Assembly: GCA_964469525.1 (NCBI GenBank)
Contig: CAYXYU010000024.1
Location: forward strand, 1 to 8,517
DNA length: 8,517 bases
Reading direction: 5' to 3'
Source: JABDCD01 sp964469525
GTDB lineage: Bacteria; Pseudomonadota; Alphaproteobacteria; Rickettsiales; SXRF01
Positions within the stretch are counted from its first letter, which is position 1, and each line of letters begins with the position of its first letter. The translations under genes were made by a program, and so were the position numbers. Positions 1 through 6,120 of the stretch are shown here, in pieces. The notes under the pieces are model-generated. The model worked only from the letters and a program-made list of their open reading frames with translations. It made no database searches and had not been told where the DNA came from.

Positions 1-1
1 G

Positions 2-667
2 TATGCGCTGTTGCGCCGGCAGGCAGCATATCTGACGATGACGGTGGCGGAGTATTTTCGCGATCAGGGGAAAGACGTACTCTGCCTGATGGACAGCATC
101 ACGCGCTTCGCCATGGCGCAGCGGGAGATTGGCCTCTCCGCGGGAGAACCCCCCACCAGTAAAGGTTATACCCCCACCGTGTTTGCCGAACTGCCGAAAC
201 TGCTCGAGCGCGCGGGGCCGGGTAGAAAAGGGCAGGGTTCGATCACCGGGCTGTTCACCGTGCTCGTCGAGGGTGACGATACCAACGAACCGATCTCCGA
301 TGCGGTGCGCGGCATCCTCGATGGCCACATCGTGCTCGACCGCGCCATCGCGCAGCGCGGGCGATTCCCGGCAGTAAATATTTTGAAGAGCGTGTCGCGC
401 ACCATGCCCGACTGCAATACCGAGCAGGAGAATGCGCTGGTGCAGGTGGCGCGTGGAATGCTTTCCATCTATGAGGATATGGCGGAGATGATCCGGCTCG
501 GCGCCTACCGCAAGGGCAGCGACCCGGAAGTCGACCAGGCCATCCAGTATTACCCGGCGCTTGAAAACTTCCTGCGCCAGCGCAAGGACGAGACGACGAC
601 CCTCGAAGAAGGATACGACCAGCTGGCGGCGCTGCTGGGGATCAAGAACTGGCGGGGGATGAAATGA
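2..667 (+). CDS. fliI: Flagellar protein export ATPase FliI, C-terminal half (5' end outside window)
   Basis: FliI is the cytoplasmic ATPase of the flagellar type III export apparatus. It forms a hexamer below the export gate and helps unload chaperone-bound substrates. The reading frame is open to the left edge, so about 221 residues of a protein that is usually near 440 are visible; the N-terminal domain and Walker A loop are missing. Counting from the TTG at 11, visible marks are the Walker B region (VLCLMDSITR, 23-32), the family block EPPTSKGYTPTVFAELPKLL (46-65), FTVLVEGDDTNEPI (82-95), and the alpha/beta ATPase signature PAVNILKSVS (120-129) followed by the probable arginine finger R130. 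The C-terminus (from about 155) is the helical part. The sequence matches FliI better than ATP synthase alpha/beta or Rho, and the FliJ-like gene downstream supports this. Its TGA overlaps the next ATG (ATGA at 664-667). Confidence 0.96.
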   Translation, partial: YALLRRQAAYLTMTVAEYFRDQGKDVLCLMDSITRFAMAQREIGLSAGEPPTSKGYTPTVFAELPKLLERAGPGRKGQGSITGLFTVLVEGDDTNEPISDAVRGILDGHIVLDRAIAQRGRFPAVNILKSVSRTMPDCNTEQENALVQVARGMLSIYEDMAEMIRLGAYRKGSDPEVDQAIQYYPALENFLRQRKDETTTLEEGYDQLAALLGIKNWRGMK

Positions 668-1017
668 AGCATGTAGCCATTTCTCTTTCGTTGATAACGG
701 GCCTCATCGTTACATGGGTGACAGATCAACGAATGATGCTTCCCCTCAACGGCATTTTACTAAGCATTCTGCCTTATTTAATACTGATAGCTATGTTGTG
801 GATAGAAAGGGGATTTAGTGAGAAGCAGCGAGTTATTGTTGCTTTAGGATGTTTGGTAGTCATTAGCGGTCTTATGCTTGCATCACTTGGGACATATCGT
901 TCAGGCGACACGGATGGGCAGGCAGGTATGTTAGTGGGGTTTGCTATAATGTTTAATGTGCTAATTATCCTCCCTGTCTACATAGTGATGCATAAGTTAG
1001 TGAAATTCATATCATGA
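664..1017 (+). CDS. Four-helix membrane protein of unknown function between fliI and fliJ
   Basis: I do not recognise this 117-residue protein. It has four hydrophobic stretches, roughly residues 3-20, 26-47, 57-76 and 88-110, joined by short loops. One loop (48-56) is charged and one (77-87) is rich in Gly and Asp, so an integral inner-membrane protein is likely. It starts in the ATGA overlap with the fliI stop and ends in another ATGA overlap with the FliJ-like gene, so it should be translated from the same message. GC content is about 42% by hand count, well below the roughly 60% of the genes on both sides, and codon use is correspondingly A/T-ending. FliI and FliJ usually come from adjacent genes, so a membrane gene between them is unusual. 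No motif links it to flagellar export; it may simply have been acquired into the operon. That it is a real gene is well supported by the junctions; its function is unknown. Confidence 0.8.
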   Translation: MKHVAISLSLITGLIVTWVTDQRMMLPLNGILLSILPYLILIAMLWIERGFSEKQRVIVALGCLVVISGLMLASLGTYRSGDTDGQAGMLVGFAIMFNVLIILPVYIVMHKLVKFIS

Positions 1018-1439
1018 AGGGTATTACTACCCTCATCAAACTCCACAAGCGCGCGCTGGACGGGCTGCGGCGGAAAATGGCGTCGCTGGAAAACCAGAAG
1101 GCGCGGCTGCTGCAGGCGTCGAAGAAACTCGATGATGAGCTGCAGCAGGAAATCGCCGCCGCGAGCAGGCAGCCGGAGATGTCCGGTTTTTTCGGCGGGT
1201 TTGCCAAGCGCATCAGGAACCGGCAGGACGATATCGCGCGTGAAATAAAAAAACTGGATGCAGCGATGACCAAGCTGCAGGAGGAGATCGCCGAGGCGTT
1301 CCGCGAGCTGAAGAAATTCGAGATCGCGCAGGAGAACGCGAAGAAACGCGCGCAGGAGGAAGAGAAACGGAAGGAAACCATCCTGCTCGACGAAGTGGCG
1401 GGGCAGCAGCATCGGAGGAAGGAACAAATTGATACATGA
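1014..1439 (+). CDS. fliJ: FliJ-like flagellar export coiled-coil protein
   Basis: FliJ is a small cytoplasmic coiled-coil protein of the flagellar type III export system. It sits in the centre of the FliI ring, contacts the export gate protein FlhA, and helps recycle export chaperones. This product is 141 residues, typical for FliJ, and almost entirely charged helix. It begins MKGITTLIKLHKRALD, resembling the N-terminus of alphaproteobacterial FliJ. Long heptad-like Leu/Ala stretches cover about 10-50 and 68-125, separated by a Gly/Phe-containing break (FFGGFAKRI, 59-67), and it ends in a basic LLDEVAGQQHRRKEQ tail. Coiled-coil proteins are hard to assign by sequence, but the position one gene after fliI and the N- and C-terminal patterns make FliJ the best call. 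Both ends overlap neighbours by ATGA (1014-1017 and 1436-1439). GC content returns to about 60% here. Confidence 0.82.
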   Translation: MKGITTLIKLHKRALDGLRRKMASLENQKARLLQASKKLDDELQQEIAAASRQPEMSGFFGGFAKRIRNRQDDIAREIKKLDAAMTKLQEEIAEAFRELKKFEIAQENAKKRAQEEEKRKETILLDEVAGQQHRRKEQIDT

Positions 1440-1681
1440 ATCAATTGAGCAATCCGCCAAAATTTTGGAATAAAATCAAGAAATGGTACGAAGGAGAGTT
1501 TCGTACCGCTGAAAATGATCCTCATAGTCCAATCATATTATTATCATATTGGTATGAGCGGCATTGGACCGCTAGAATAGCGCACGTTTTAGTGGATTTC
1601 TGGGTTCGTGAATGGAAATGGATTATTGGTACATTCATCGCATTATTAGGTCTTTGGGTAGCGTATATCGGGCTTAGATGA
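1436..1681 (+). CDS. Small Trp-rich single-pass membrane protein, unknown function
   Basis: I do not recognise this 81-residue protein. The N-terminal 60 residues look soluble or membrane-peripheral, with basic and aromatic clusters (FWNKIKKWYEG at 10-20, YWYERHW at 38-44, FWVREWKW at 55-62). One hydrophobic segment follows at about 63-80 and ends in Arg. Eight of 81 residues are Trp, an unusually high share, mostly just before the membrane segment, where Trp often sits at the lipid interface. The gene starts in an ATGA overlap with the fliJ stop and ends in an ATGA overlap with the transporter start. GC content is about 39% by hand count, far below its neighbours, as for the membrane gene at 664-1017. 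Small Trp-rich membrane proteins can be regulators or stabilisers of a membrane complex, but nothing here shows that. Confidence 0.75.
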   Translation: MNQLSNPPKFWNKIKKWYEGEFRTAENDPHSPIILLSYWYERHWTARIAHVLVDFWVREWKWIIGTFIALLGLWVAYIGLR

Positions 1682-2958
1682 TTCCTATTCTCTTTCTCCT
1701 CACCACCCGCCGGTTCCTGCCGCTGTTCCTGACGCAGTTCCTGGGCGCGTTCAATGACAATGTCTTCAAGAACGCGCTGGTCATGCTTATCACCTACCGC
1801 CTGGCGTCCGATGCGGATCAGGCGCAGCTGCTGGTGACGCTGGCGGCGGGGCTGTTCATCCTCCCGTTCTTTTTGTTCTCGGCGCTGGCCGGGCAGCTGG
1901 CCGACAAATACGACCGCGCGAAGATTGCGCGGCTGGTTAAGCTGGCGGAGATCGCGCTGATGCTGGTGGCCGCCATCGGCTTCCATACCGGCAGCAGTTC
2001 TTTTTTACTGTGTGTCCTGTTCTGCATGGGCATGCACTCGACTTTTTTCGGGCCAGTCAAATATGCGCTGCTGCCGCAGCACCTGCGTGATGATGAGCTG
2101 ATCTCCGGCAACGGCTGGATCGAGGCGGGCACCTTCCTTGCCATTCTCACCGGTACCATCTTCGGCGGGCTGGTCGTGATGCAGGTAGGGGGTATTTACC
2201 TGATTTCCGCAGCGGCGGTGATCTTCGCCCTTGCGGGGTACGCAGCGAGCCGCGCTATTCCACAAGCACCGCCCCCGACTCCGCAACTCCCGATCAACTG
2301 GAATCTGCCGCAGGCCACCTGGGACATTATCCGGAACGACCGCCGCAACCGGCGCGTATTCATTAGCATTCTCGCCATCTCCTGGTTTTGGCTGATCGGA
2401 GCAACGTTCCTGTCGCAGTTCCCCGCCTACGCGCGCAAGGCGATCGGTGGGGATGAAACGGTAGTGACGCTGTTCCTCACCGTATTTTCGATCGGCATCG
2501 GCATCGGTTCGCTGCTGTGCAGCCGCCTGCTGAAAGGCAGAATCAGCAGCCGCTTCGTACCGTGGGCGGCAGCAGGTATTAGCCTATTCACGCTCGACCT
2601 GTATATGGCAAGCTCTGGCATGCAGCCCCATGTCAGCCAATTGATCGGTGTAAGTCAGTTCTTTGACTCGGCAGCGCATTGGCGTGTGTTATTCGACTTA
2701 CTGGGGATTTCCGTCTGTGGGGGACTGTATGTCGTTCCGCTTTATGCCATCATGCAGCATGAAAGCGACCCCGCGGCACGCGCCCGAACCATCGCCACCA
2801 ATAATGTGCTGAATGCGTTATTCATGGTCGTGGCGGCCATCACTACCATGGCGATGCTGGCAGCCGGTTTCTCTGTGCCGCAGGTGTTCATGAGCCTTGC
2901 CGTCGGCAATGCACTGGTTACGGCTTACATGTTTAGGTATAAGCGGAAGAATCCCTAG
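1678..2958 (+). CDS. MFS transporter, LplT / Aas N-terminal-domain type (probable lysophospholipid flippase)
   Basis: This 426-residue polytopic inner-membrane protein belongs to the Major Facilitator Superfamily. Its N-terminus (RRFLPLFLTQFLGAFNDNVFKNALV, about 11-35) matches the block shared by LplT and the transporter half of Aas-type fusion proteins. Those move lysophospholipids across the inner membrane for re-acylation. The MFS loop 2-3 motif is present as GQLADKYDR (72-80), and the FFGPVKYALLPQHL block (123-136) is also typical of this subfamily. Hydrophobic segments continue to the end, giving about 12 helices, and the length suits a stand-alone transporter. There is no fused acyltransferase or acyl-ACP synthetase domain: the gene stops with TAG at 2956-2958 and is followed by a repeat. 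It starts in an ATGA overlap and is the last gene of the operon. Substrate assignment is inference from family resemblance. Confidence 0.85.
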   Translation: MIPILFLLTTRRFLPLFLTQFLGAFNDNVFKNALVMLITYRLASDADQAQLLVTLAAGLFILPFFLFSALAGQLADKYDRAKIARLVKLAEIALMLVAAIGFHTGSSSFLLCVLFCMGMHSTFFGPVKYALLPQHLRDDELISGNGWIEAGTFLAILTGTIFGGLVVMQVGGIYLISAAAVIFALAGYAASRAIPQAPPPTPQLPINWNLPQATWDIIRNDRRNRRVFISILAISWFWLIGATFLSQFPAYARKAIGGDETVVTLFLTVFSIGIGIGSLLCSRLLKGRISSRFVPWAAAGISLFTLDLYMASSGMQPHVSQLIGVSQFFDSAAHWRVLFDLLGISVCGGLYVVPLYAIMQHESDPAARARTIATNNVLNALFMVVAAITTMAMLAAGFSVPQVFMSLAVGNALVTAYMFRYKRKNP

Positions 2959-2963
2959 TATTT

Positions 2964-3021
2964 TGTCATTCTGAGGCGAAGCCGAAGTATCTGTTATTAG
3001 ATTCTTCGCTGCGGGATGACA
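2964..3021. repeat. Dispersed palindromic repeat, copy A (possible bidirectional terminator)
   Basis: This imperfect palindrome begins TGTCATTCTGAGGCGAAG and ends CGCTGCGGGATGACA. It fills the gap between the converging ends of the MFS gene and the CsoR-family gene and abuts the stop codon of the latter. The same pattern (GTCATTC, GCGAAGC, ATCTGTT, AGAT, TCGC, GGGATGACA) recurs on the opposite strand at 7114-7180. The two copies align over their whole length with small indels, so they form one family of intergenic repeat. In RNA it would fold into a long stem, so it may end transcription from both sides, though neither side has a strong T run. Confidence 0.8.
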
Positions 3022-3318
3022 TTAACTCGCCTGTTTGAATAAATCCTCGAGTTCGGCGACTTTCTCGGAACGGTCTTTCTTTTTGTCGAGCTTGACGATC
3101 TCGTCGAGCGACACTTCAAGATACCCCCTGAAGATGCGTGACTCGACCGAGCGCAGCGCCGAATGCACCGCCTTGCACTGGATGAGGATATCCTCCAGCT
3201 TGCGGTGGTCTTCCAGCATTTTGCGGATACCCTCGATCTGACCGATAACGCGGTTTAGCTTCTTGATCTCATCCTCGCGGGAAATTTTCTGGTATTCCGC
3301 CTTGCGTTTCTTTTTCAT
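3022..3318 (-). CDS. CsoR/RcnR/FrmR-family transcriptional regulator lacking the usual metal ligands
   Basis: This 98-residue all-helical protein fits the CsoR/RcnR/FrmR (DUF156) family, whose members are tetrameric repressors released by copper, nickel/cobalt, formaldehyde or persulfide. The core EIKKLNRVIGQIEGIRKML (17-35) and the stretch DILIQCKAVHSALRSVESRI (43-62) follow the family pattern. The residues that normally sense the signal are changed: the family Cys before the DIL-type block is Leu41, the His of the HLxxC segment is Tyr66, and its second Cys is Ser70. A Cys (C48) and two His (H38, H52) sit elsewhere in the helices. A basic N-terminus (MKKKRK) could contact DNA. The ATG at 3318 has a GAGAGG ribosome binding site five bases upstream. 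The family call is fairly safe; the effector is unknown, and no metal exporter gene lies beside it. Confidence 0.8.
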   Translation of the reverse strand: MKKKRKAEYQKISREDEIKKLNRVIGQIEGIRKMLEDHRKLEDILIQCKAVHSALRSVESRIFRGYLEVSLDEIVKLDKKKDRSEKVAELEDLFKQAS

Positions 3319-3347
3319 GGTGCCTCTCTTACGTGAAATACGGTACT

Positions 3348-3376
3348 GGTATAGGGTATGCGGCGGAAGGCAGCAA
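3348..3376 (-). promoter_or_regulatory. Possible promoter of the CsoR-family gene
   Basis: On the minus strand TTGCTG (3371-3376) and TATACC (3348-3353) are separated by 17 bases, about 30 bases before the ATG. Both boxes are only partial sigma70 matches (3/6 and 4/6). Read on the plus strand, the -10 area consists of three roughly six-base-spaced GGTA-type repeats (GGTACT, GGTATA, GGGTAT at 3342-3359), which could be an operator for autoregulation. A perfect TATAAT also occurs at 3382-3387 on the minus strand, but without a good -35. Confidence 0.35.
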
Positions 3377-3406
3377 CCTCAATTATAGAATATAGAAATA
3401 TAGAGT

Positions 3407-3515
3407 TTGGTGGAGCATAGGAGAGTGACCAATGGCCTTCTGGCCATTTGCCGTCAAGCGGCGGATCGCTTCGCTGCGCCGTCAAATTTTGCTTTCTGCA
3501 AAATTTACGAACTCC
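3407..3515 (-). pseudogene. Duplicated 3' end of tRNA-Ala, split in the T-loop
   Basis: The 20 bases at 3407-3426 are identical to 3571-3590 of the intact tRNA-Ala gene and include the CCA end, the 3' side of the acceptor stem and the 3' side of the T-stem. The sequence that should follow (CGAACTCC on the plus strand) is displaced 81 bases to 3508-3515. Read on the minus strand, the order is GAGTTCG, then the insert, then ACTCTCC, whereas the intact gene has these joined. Beyond 3515 the resemblance to the tRNA ends, so this is a 3' fragment and not a second tRNA gene. Confidence 0.75.
3427..3507. mobile_element. 81-bp hairpin-rich insert in the duplicated tRNA end
   Basis: This segment separates the two parts of the duplicated tRNA 3' end. 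It has a 7-bp hairpin near one end (AATGGCC 3431-3437 with GGCCATT 3442-3448, loop TTCT), a 9-bp hairpin near the other (AAATTTTGC 3484-3492 with GCAAAATTT 3498-3506, loop TTTCT), and a GC-rich middle with the direct repeat GCCGTCAA at 3450-3457 and 3478-3485. No gene fits. Size and layout recall small non-autonomous palindromic elements such as those of Rickettsia, but I cannot assign it to a named family. Exact borders are uncertain by a base or two. Confidence 0.5.
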
Positions 3516-3535
3516 CGTTCGACTCCAGATACCAA

Positions 3536-3647
<112 letters not shown>

Positions 3648-3676
3648 ACACGGCGTAAAACGGGCCAAGGGGGTGA

Positions 3677-3704
3677 AAAATAGCGAATCGGCGCGGCTTG
3701 TCAA
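3677..3704 (-). promoter_or_regulatory. Promoter of tRNA-Ala
   Basis: On the minus strand a perfect TTGACA (3699-3704) and TATTTT (3677-3682, 4/6) are separated by 16 bases, about 30 bases before the tRNA 5' end. The stretch after the -10 is C-rich, as in stable-RNA promoters that respond to growth rate. Confidence 0.7.
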
Positions 3705-3724
3705 TGATTTCCGTGCAACCGTCG

Positions 3725-4219
3725 TCAGCCGGAAAACTGCTTCTCCAGTTCGCCGAAAAAGCCGATTTCCCGGTTGCTTACCTTTCCGTCATAGAGGACC
3801 AGGTAATTTACCAGCGCCGTCAGCGCGCCCACCAGCTCATGGATGGCGTCTTCCCGTACCGGCGCACTGGCTTTCCACTCGCGCGCAATGGCGGCCGTGC
3901 ATAGGGCCAGCGAGGAATTCGACGGCCGGGCGGAAATCTCGCGGTCGATGGCCTCCAGCCGGTATTCATAGGGCAGGGAATTATTTTCCTGCAGTGCCGC
4001 CAGCACTTCGGCGATCAATCTGGTCTCGACGCGGTGCCCCGTATTGTCGAGCGACGCCACCGCCTGCCCGATGGAAAGCAGGTCCTGCCGCAGGCATTCG
4101 CGTAGCGTGGCCGGAGGTTCGGTGGGGTGCGCTTTCTTCCATTCGTCGAATATCGGCGTGAAGAGCTCGATCAGGCGGTCGACCAGCCCGGTCAGGGTCG
4201 TGTTTGGCATCAGCGTCAC
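3725..4219 (-). CDS. Conserved-looking helical protein of unknown function, 164 aa
   Basis: I do not recognise this protein with certainty. It is predicted to be soluble and mostly helical, with no signal peptide or membrane segment and only two Cys. A stretch near the C-terminus, LVNYLVLYDGKVSNREIGFFGEL (about 137-159), resembles the DGxVSxxE turn of TerB-type helical domains. That is a weak similarity and gives no function. A GTG start at 4219 is preferred over the ATG at 4210 because a GGGGAG ribosome binding site lies six bases before the GTG. The gene follows lepA on the same strand with a 54-base gap containing a good promoter, so it can be expressed separately. Base composition matches the surrounding genes. 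Confidence 0.75.
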   Translation of the reverse strand: MTLMPNTTLTGLVDRLIELFTPIFDEWKKAHPTEPPATLRECLRQDLLSIGQAVASLDNTGHRVETRLIAEVLAALQENNSLPYEYRLEAIDREISARPSNSSLALCTAAIAREWKASAPVREDAIHELVGALTALVNYLVLYDGKVSNREIGFFGELEKQFSG

Positions 4220-4243
4220 AGCATTCTCCCCGTTGAAAACGAA

Positions 4244-4271
4244 ATCATAACAAACGCCGGCCGGCTGGCAA
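4244..4271 (-). promoter_or_regulatory. Promoter of the 164-aa gene, inside the lepA-downstream gap
   Basis: On the minus strand TTGCCA (4266-4271, 5/6) and TATGAT (4244-4249, 5/6) are separated by 16 bases. Transcription would begin near 4237, giving a leader of about 18 bases that contains the GGGGAG ribosome binding site. The spacer holds the palindrome GCCGGCCGGC. The -35 box ends only three bases after the lepA stop codon. Confidence 0.6.
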
Positions 4272-4273
4272 CG

Positions 4274-6076
4274 TTATTCATCCCCCATCTTGAGCGCCGA
4301 GAGGAAGGCGGACTGCGGGATGTTGACGTTGCCGATCTCGCGCATTTTCTTTTTACCTTTTTTCTGTTTTTCCAGCAATTTGCGCTTGCGGGTGATGTCG
4401 CCGCCGTAGCATTTGGCCAGCACGTCCTTGCGCAGGGCGCTGATCGTCTCGCGGGCGATGATCTTGCCGCCGATCGCCGCCTGGATGGGGATCGGGAACA
4501 GGTGCTTGGGGATCAGGTCTTTTAAGCGCTCGCACAGGCGGCGGCCGCGGAAATCGGCCTGCGAGCGGTGGACGATCAGCGCCAGCGCATCGACCGGCTC
4601 GCCGTTGACCAGGATATTCATCTTGACCAGGTCGCTCTCCTGATAGTCGGTTATTTCATAGTCGAAGCTGGCATAGCCCTTCGAGCAGGATTTGAGCCGG
4701 TCGTAGAAATCGAACACGACTTCATTCAGCGGCAGCTTATACACCACCATGGCGCGTGCGCCGACATAGGTCAGGTTCTCCTGCACGCCGCGCTTCTCCG
4801 TGCACAGTGCCAGCACGTTGCCGAGGTAATCATCGGGCGTCATGATGGTGGCGCGGATCCACGGCTCCTCAATCGCTTCGATCTTGGTGACGTCGGGCAT
4901 GTCGTTGGGGTTGTGCAGCTCGATCCGCGAACCGTCGGTCAGCTTCAGGCGGTAGACGACGGAGGGGGCGGTGGTGATGAGGTCGAGGTCGAATTCGCGC
5001 TCGAGCCGCTCCTGGATGATCTCGAGATGTAGCATGCCGAGGAATCCGCAGCGGAAGCCGAAGCCGAGCGCGGTCGAGCTTTCGGTCTCGAACTCGAAGC
5101 TGGCGTCGTTCAGGCGCAGCTTGCCGAGGCTGTCCTTCAGGCGCTCGAAATCGGAGGCGTCGGTCGGGTAGAGGCCGCAGAACACCACCGACTGCGACGG
5201 CTTGAAACCGGGCAGGGGTTTCTCTGCCGGACGGCGTTCCTCGGTGATGGTGTCACCGACCCGGCAATCGGCCACCTGCTTGATGCCGGTGATGATATAT
5301 CCTACCTCCCCTGGGTATAATTTCTCGACGGGGATTTTCTTCGGCGTGAATACGCCGAGCTGGTCCACGTTGTGCGTGGCACCGGCCGCCATCATGCGGA
5401 TCTTCATACCCCGGTGGAGTATACCGCTCATCACGCGCACCAGAATGATGACCCCCAGGTAGGTATCGTACCAGCTGTCGACCAGTAGCGCCGAGAGCGG
5501 AGCAGACGCATCGCCGGCTGGCGGCGGCAGGCGGGTCACGATGGCTTCCAGCACCTCGTCAATGCCGATGCCGCTCTTGGCCGAGATGGCGATGGCGTCG
5601 GAGGCGTCGATCCCGATCACGTCTTCGATCTGCGCGCGGGCGCGCTCGATGTCAGCGGCCGGCAGGTCGATCTTGTTCAGGACCGGCACCAGTTCGTGCC
5701 CGGCGTCGATCGCCTTGTAGACGTTGGCGAGCGTCTGCGCCTCGACCCCCTGCGACGCGTCGACCACCAGCAGCGAGCCTTCGCAGGCGGCGAGGCAGCG
5801 GCTGACCTCGTAGCCGAAATCGACATGGCCGGGCGTGTCCATCAGGTTCAGGATGTAGGTGTCGCCGTCTTTGGCCTTGTACGTCAGGCGCACGGTCTGC
5901 GCCTTGATGGTAATGCCGCGCTCACGTTCTATTTCCATGGAGTCGAGCACCTGCGCCGTCATCTCGCGCGCCTCAAGCGCGCCGCAGCGCTCGATCAGCC
6001 GGTCGGCCAGCGTCGACTTGCCGTGGTCGATATGGGCAATGATCGAGAAATTGCGGATATGGGAGAGGGCGGTCAT
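4274..6076 (-). CDS. lepA: Elongation factor 4 (LepA), ribosome-associated GTPase
   Basis: LepA is a translational GTPase related to EF-G. It binds the ribosome and has been linked to back-translocation, stress tolerance and 30S subunit maturation. All five G motifs are visible, numbered from the ATG at 6076: G1 AHIDHGKS (14-21), G2/switch I in RERGITIKA (51-59), G3 DTPGH (80-84), G4 NKID (134-137) and G5 SAKSG (165-169). Domain II follows, then the EF-G-like domains and the LepA-specific C-terminal domain ending CYGGDITRKRKLLEKQKKGKKKM and a short tail. Length from this start is 600 residues, as usual. A TTG 36 bases upstream would add 12 residues (MWHGNNCPISVA) unlike the family's start, so it was not chosen; neither start has a strong ribosome binding site. 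The gene lies 66 bases after the DUF465 gene on the same strand. Confidence 0.98.
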   Translation of the reverse strand: MTALSHIRNFSIIAHIDHGKSTLADRLIERCGALEAREMTAQVLDSMEIERERGITIKAQTVRLTYKAKDGDTYILNLMDTPGHVDFGYEVSRCLAACEGSLLVVDASQGVEAQTLANVYKAIDAGHELVPVLNKIDLPAADIERARAQIEDVIGIDASDAIAISAKSGIGIDEVLEAIVTRLPPPAGDASAPLSALLVDSWYDTYLGVIILVRVMSGILHRGMKIRMMAAGATHNVDQLGVFTPKKIPVEKLYPGEVGYIITGIKQVADCRVGDTITEERRPAEKPLPGFKPSQSVVFCGLYPTDASDFERLKDSLGKLRLNDASFEFETESSTALGFGFRCGFLGMLHLEIIQERLEREFDLDLITTAPSVVYRLKLTDGSRIELHNPNDMPDVTKIEAIEEPWIRATIMTPDDYLGNVLALCTEKRGVQENLTYVGARAMVVYKLPLNEVVFDFYDRLKSCSKGYASFDYEITDYQESDLVKMNILVNGEPVDALALIVHRSQADFRGRRLCERLKDLIPKHLFPIPIQAAIGGKIIARETISALRKDVLAKCYGGDITRKRKLLEKQKKGKKKMREIGNVNIPQSAFLSALKMGDE

Positions 6077-6120
6077 GGCGACTGAGATAGGGCAATTATT
6101 CCCATGCCACAAGCACTATC

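Noticed and set aside
3673..4161. Plus-strand open frame opposite the 164-aa gene
   Set aside because: Basic, Arg/Pro-rich translation typical of a shadow frame; the minus strand has a promoter, ribosome binding site and a normal protein composition.
6077..6112. TTG start giving LepA 12 extra residues
   Set aside because: The ATG at 6076 gives the usual 600-residue length and the standard N-terminus; the extension has no family match.
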